This document shows positions 13,538-16,015 of a stretch of 16,015 nucleotides of DNA, one piece after another. Origin of the DNA: an uncultured Pseudomonadales bacterium (lineage in GTDB: Bacteria; Pseudomonadota; Gammaproteobacteria; Pseudomonadales; IMCC2047); assembly GCA_947258895.1 (NCBI GenBank), contig CAMYKE010000018.1, positions 1 to 16,015 of the forward strand, in the 5' to 3' direction. Every line of letters begins with the position of its first letter. Position 1 is the stretch's first letter. Under the pieces are notes generated by a model that saw nothing but the letters and a program-made list of their open reading frames with translations, made no database searches and was not told the DNA's origin. Position numbers and translations under genes: made by a program.

Positions 13538-16015
13538 ATGGGTGAGTCCCATGATTTCATGAGCCTCGATTGGGTTCATGGCGATATTGAAGATACCTTG
13601 GCAAGGGCGCAGGAAAGCCTGGAGGCTGATCTTGCGAACACATCGGATACCGACCAACTGCAGGCGTGGCTCGAAGCCATCCACCAGGTGCATGGCTCAT
13701 TGCAAATGGCCGGGCTGTCCGGTGCGTTGATGCTAACCCAGGAAGTGGAGGCATTGCTGCGTGATTTGGTTGCGGGCGATGTTGATGACTCTGGCGCGGC
13801 CCATGAGGCGCTCGCACAGGCGCTGGTTCACTTGCCGCCATATTTGACGCGGGTGCAGCATGAGACGGTAGAACACCCCTTGCTACTGCTGGCACCAGCC
13901 AATCAGATTCGCAAACAGCGCGGGCAAGAAGCTATTTCCGCATTCAGCTATTTTACACCCGACCTGGGTGTGCAGCGCGCGCCTGCCGGCAGCGACGTTC
14001 GTGAGCGGTTTGAGCAGGAAGATTCCGCTGCTCTAAAAAAGGTTCGCCAGGTTTTTCAGTTTGCCCTGGTCGGCCTGATTCGTAACGAAGATGTAAATCT
14101 CAACCTGGGGCGGGTTTCAAAAGCACTCGCGCGCCTGCAGCAGTTATGCAAAGGTGCGCCAGTTAATCAGGGCTGGGAGATAGGCTCTGCGGTTATTGAA
14201 GGACTGGTCAATGGCGCGATTGAGCTTGAAAGCAGAACCATTGACCAGCTACGGCGTATCGATGTCGCCATCAAGATACTGATCGAAGCCGGCGCCGCCG
14301 GGCTCGATACGCGGCCTGATGACGACCTTCTGAAGGGACTACTGTACCAATTGGCGAAAAGCCCGGCCGGTATGCCGCGCGTGGACGCCATTAAACAGGA
14401 GTACCAGCTCGATCAGTATAACCTTGGTGCGAGCGGCGGCACCGCTACCCTTATTGCAGGACCCGACAAGCAGGCTATCGAATCGGTCGTCACCGCATTG
14501 AGCGAGGAACTGCAGCGCATCAAGGATTCCATCGACCTGTATGTGCGCAGCGAGGCCAAAGGAGATCAGGATCTCAGCGGCCTGCAGCCCGGTTTGAGCC
14601 AGATCGCGAGCACCCTGGTTTTGCTGAACCTGGAAGCACCCCGGATCATTGTTCAGGAACAGATTAGCATCCTGGCGGACCGCGACGAAGACAGCGACGA
14701 GATTGGTGATGCTGCATTACTCGGTATTGCCGAGGCGCTGCTGTATGTTGAAGCGGAACTTGATAGCCTGCTCGAAAGCGTGGCTTCGCGTTCCCATGAC
14801 AGCGTCAGTGTCCACGCCAACGCAGCGACGGAGACGGTCGTTACGGAACGCCTTAAGGGTTTGCGCAAGGCCAAGGACCTGATGCACGACTTCCTTGCCA
14901 GTGATGGAGATTTCGAGTTGCTGCACCAGGTTCCGGGTGTGTTGCGCGGATCCTACGGTGGGCTATCGATTCTTGCGTTGCCAACCGTGCCGCAACTGGT
15001 CTTCGCCTGCGGGCAATATATCGAGGATGATATTATTGCCAGCGAAAAAGTCCCTGAAGGGTCGGCGATTGAAACGCTGGCGGAGGTATTGGCGACCGTA
15101 GAGTTTTACCTGGAAGGTTATATCAACAGCCATGCTTTCAACGAAAACATCCTGACGCAGGCCAAGCAGGGCATGGCGACGTTGGGTTATCCGGTTGAGC
15201 AGGTTGCGGGTATCAGCAGCGAAGACGAACATTTTGCTATGCCGGGTGAGACGATACACGAGTTCGAGCCGGGCCTCGATGGACCGGGAGAAACGCCGGC
15301 TTCAGCAGCTGCGCAGGCCGAAACTGGAAGTCCAGCCGCTGCAGGTGTCCCTCCTGAGGCGAGCGCCGTGGAATCCGCACATATTATTGACTTCGGGACC
15401 GTGCGCGCGAGTACCGGTGACGCCGAGCCGCCTGTCGTCCAGGCTGGTTGCGAACAGCAAATGGATGATTCGGAGGAAGCCAGCGAGGCGCCTTCGCAGG
15501 ACGCCAAGGAATTGGCCGCCACATCCGCGGCTGTTATCGCGCCAGATGGCGCTGATGAGCCGTTCATCGATGCCGAGATACTGGAAATATTCATCGAGGA
15601 AGCCCAGGAAGTTTTCGAGCAAATTGATAGCCATTGGCCCGTCTATGCTGCTGACTTCGCTGCACAGGATGCCCTGAAAGAAGTTCGCAGGGCGTTTCAC
15701 ACCCTCAAGGGTAGCGGCCGAATGGTTGGTGCGGGCCCCATAGGGGAGCTTGCGTGGTCGGTCGAAAATGTGCTCAACCAGCTGCTCGAGGGAGCGATGG
15801 CACCCAATGAAGGTATTTGCGGCCTCGTCGACAAGGTAATCGGCGTGCTTCCCGAATTGCTGGAGGCTTTCAGCGCGCAGCGCGAGCCCGATCTTGATCT
15901 TGAACCACTGATGAACTGTGCCGACTCGCTCAGCAGAGGCGAGGCGGCAGAGACACCGGATCTTGACGCATTGATGCGCCGGGACGCAGCCGGAATTGGC
16001 GCGGAAGACTTCGCC
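13538..16015 (+). CDS. chpA: ChpA hybrid chemotaxis kinase, N-terminal 826 codons
   Basis: ChpA is the CheA-type hybrid kinase of the Pil-Chp pathway, a very large protein with several phosphotransfer domains, a kinase core, a CheW domain and a C-terminal receiver. The frame is open from ATG 13538 to the window end, without a stop. The start is supported by GGAG at 13529-13532 and by MGESHDFMSLDWVHGDIEDT, which matches the ChpA N-terminus. Seen in order: an N-terminal HPt-like helical domain with the degenerate motif HQVHGSLQM (H49); a second helical region with DFELLHQVPGVLRGSYGG (H463), also degenerate; an Ala/Glu-rich low-complexity linker (about 560-670); and a canonical HPt domain (about 675-790) with FHTLKGSGRM and phospho-acceptor H721. 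The kinase, CheW and receiver parts lie beyond the window. Confidence 0.95.
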   Translation, partial: MGESHDFMSLDWVHGDIEDTLARAQESLEADLANTSDTDQLQAWLEAIHQVHGSLQMAGLSGALMLTQEVEALLRDLVAGDVDDSGAAHEALAQALVHLPPYLTRVQHETVEHPLLLLAPANQIRKQRGQEAISAFSYFTPDLGVQRAPAGSDVRERFEQEDSAALKKVRQVFQFALVGLIRNEDVNLNLGRVSKALARLQQLCKGAPVNQGWEIGSAVIEGLVNGAIELESRTIDQLRRIDVAIKILIEAGAAGLDTRPDDDLLKGLLYQLAKSPAGMPRVDAIKQEYQLDQYNLGASGGTATLIAGPDKQAIESVVTALSEELQRIKDSIDLYVRSEAKGDQDLSGLQPGLSQIASTLVLLNLEAPRIIVQEQISILADRDEDSDEIGDAALLGIAEALLYVEAELDSLLESVASRSHDSVSVHANAATETVVTERLKGLRKAKDLMHDFLASDGDFELLHQVPGVLRGSYGGLSILALPTVPQLVFACGQYIEDDIIASEKVPEGSAIETLAEVLATVEFYLEGYINSHAFNENILTQAKQGMATLGYPVEQVAGISSEDEHFAMPGETIHEFEPGLDGPGETPASAAAQAETGSPAAAGVPPEASAVESAHIIDFGTVRASTGDAEPPVVQAGCEQQMDDSEEASEAPSQDAKELAATSAAVIAPDGADEPFIDAEILEIFIEEAQEVFEQIDSHWPVYAADFAAQDALKEVRRAFHTLKGSGRMVGAGPIGELAWSVENVLNQLLEGAMAPNEGICGLVDKVIGVLPELLEAFSAQREPDLDLEPLMNCADSLSRGEAAETPDLDALMRRDAAGIGAEDFA

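Overview
The window looks like chromosomal DNA of a gammaproteobacterium related to, but not in, Pseudomonas. Base composition is moderately GC-rich by eye. The proteins resemble Pseudomonas aeruginosa orthologues closely, and the gene order follows the PAO1 block proC-yggS-pilT-pilU ... pyrC'-pyrB-pyrR-yqgF-algH-tonB3-gshB-pilG-pilH-pilI-pilJ-(pilK)-chpA. A marine Cellvibrionales/Halieaceae-like lineage would fit, but this is inference from resemblance only. I see no insertion sequence, phage, CRISPR or RNA gene.

Layout. (1) Positions 1-855, minus strand: the 5' end of proC, and yggS, whose stop overlaps the proC start. (2) 945-3159, plus strand: the twitching-motility retraction ATPases pilT and pilU, closed by a rho-independent terminator at 3204-3239. 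(3) 3243-9220, minus strand: a seven-gene run read as gshB, tonB-like, algH, ruvX/yqgF, pyrR, pyrB, pyrC' (a catalytically dead dihydroorotase homologue). (4) 9221-9549: a non-coding divergent region. (5) 9550 to the end, plus strand: the Pil-Chp chemosensory cluster pilG, pilH (broken), pilI, pilJ, and the first 826 codons of chpA, which runs off the window.

How the genes work together. PilT and PilU power type IV pilus retraction. PilJ (receptor), PilI (CheW-type adaptor), ChpA (CheA-type hybrid kinase) and PilG/PilH (CheY-type regulators) form the chemosensory pathway that controls pilus dynamics. The TonB-like protein corresponds in position to TonB3, which has been linked to twitching in P. 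aeruginosa. PyrB and PyrC' form the Pseudomonas-type aspartate transcarbamoylase holoenzyme, with PyrR encoded directly upstream.

The most notable departures from the reference layout are: pilH has lost about 22 bp next to its phosphorylation site and is frameshifted; pilK (the CheR-type methyltransferase) is missing between pilJ and chpA; PilJ carries an extra acidic C-terminal tail of about 145 residues; and pyrB has no visible ribosome-binding site and is preceded by two tandem perfect hairpins. I found no wholly new system; the window is mostly a conserved housekeeping and motility block.
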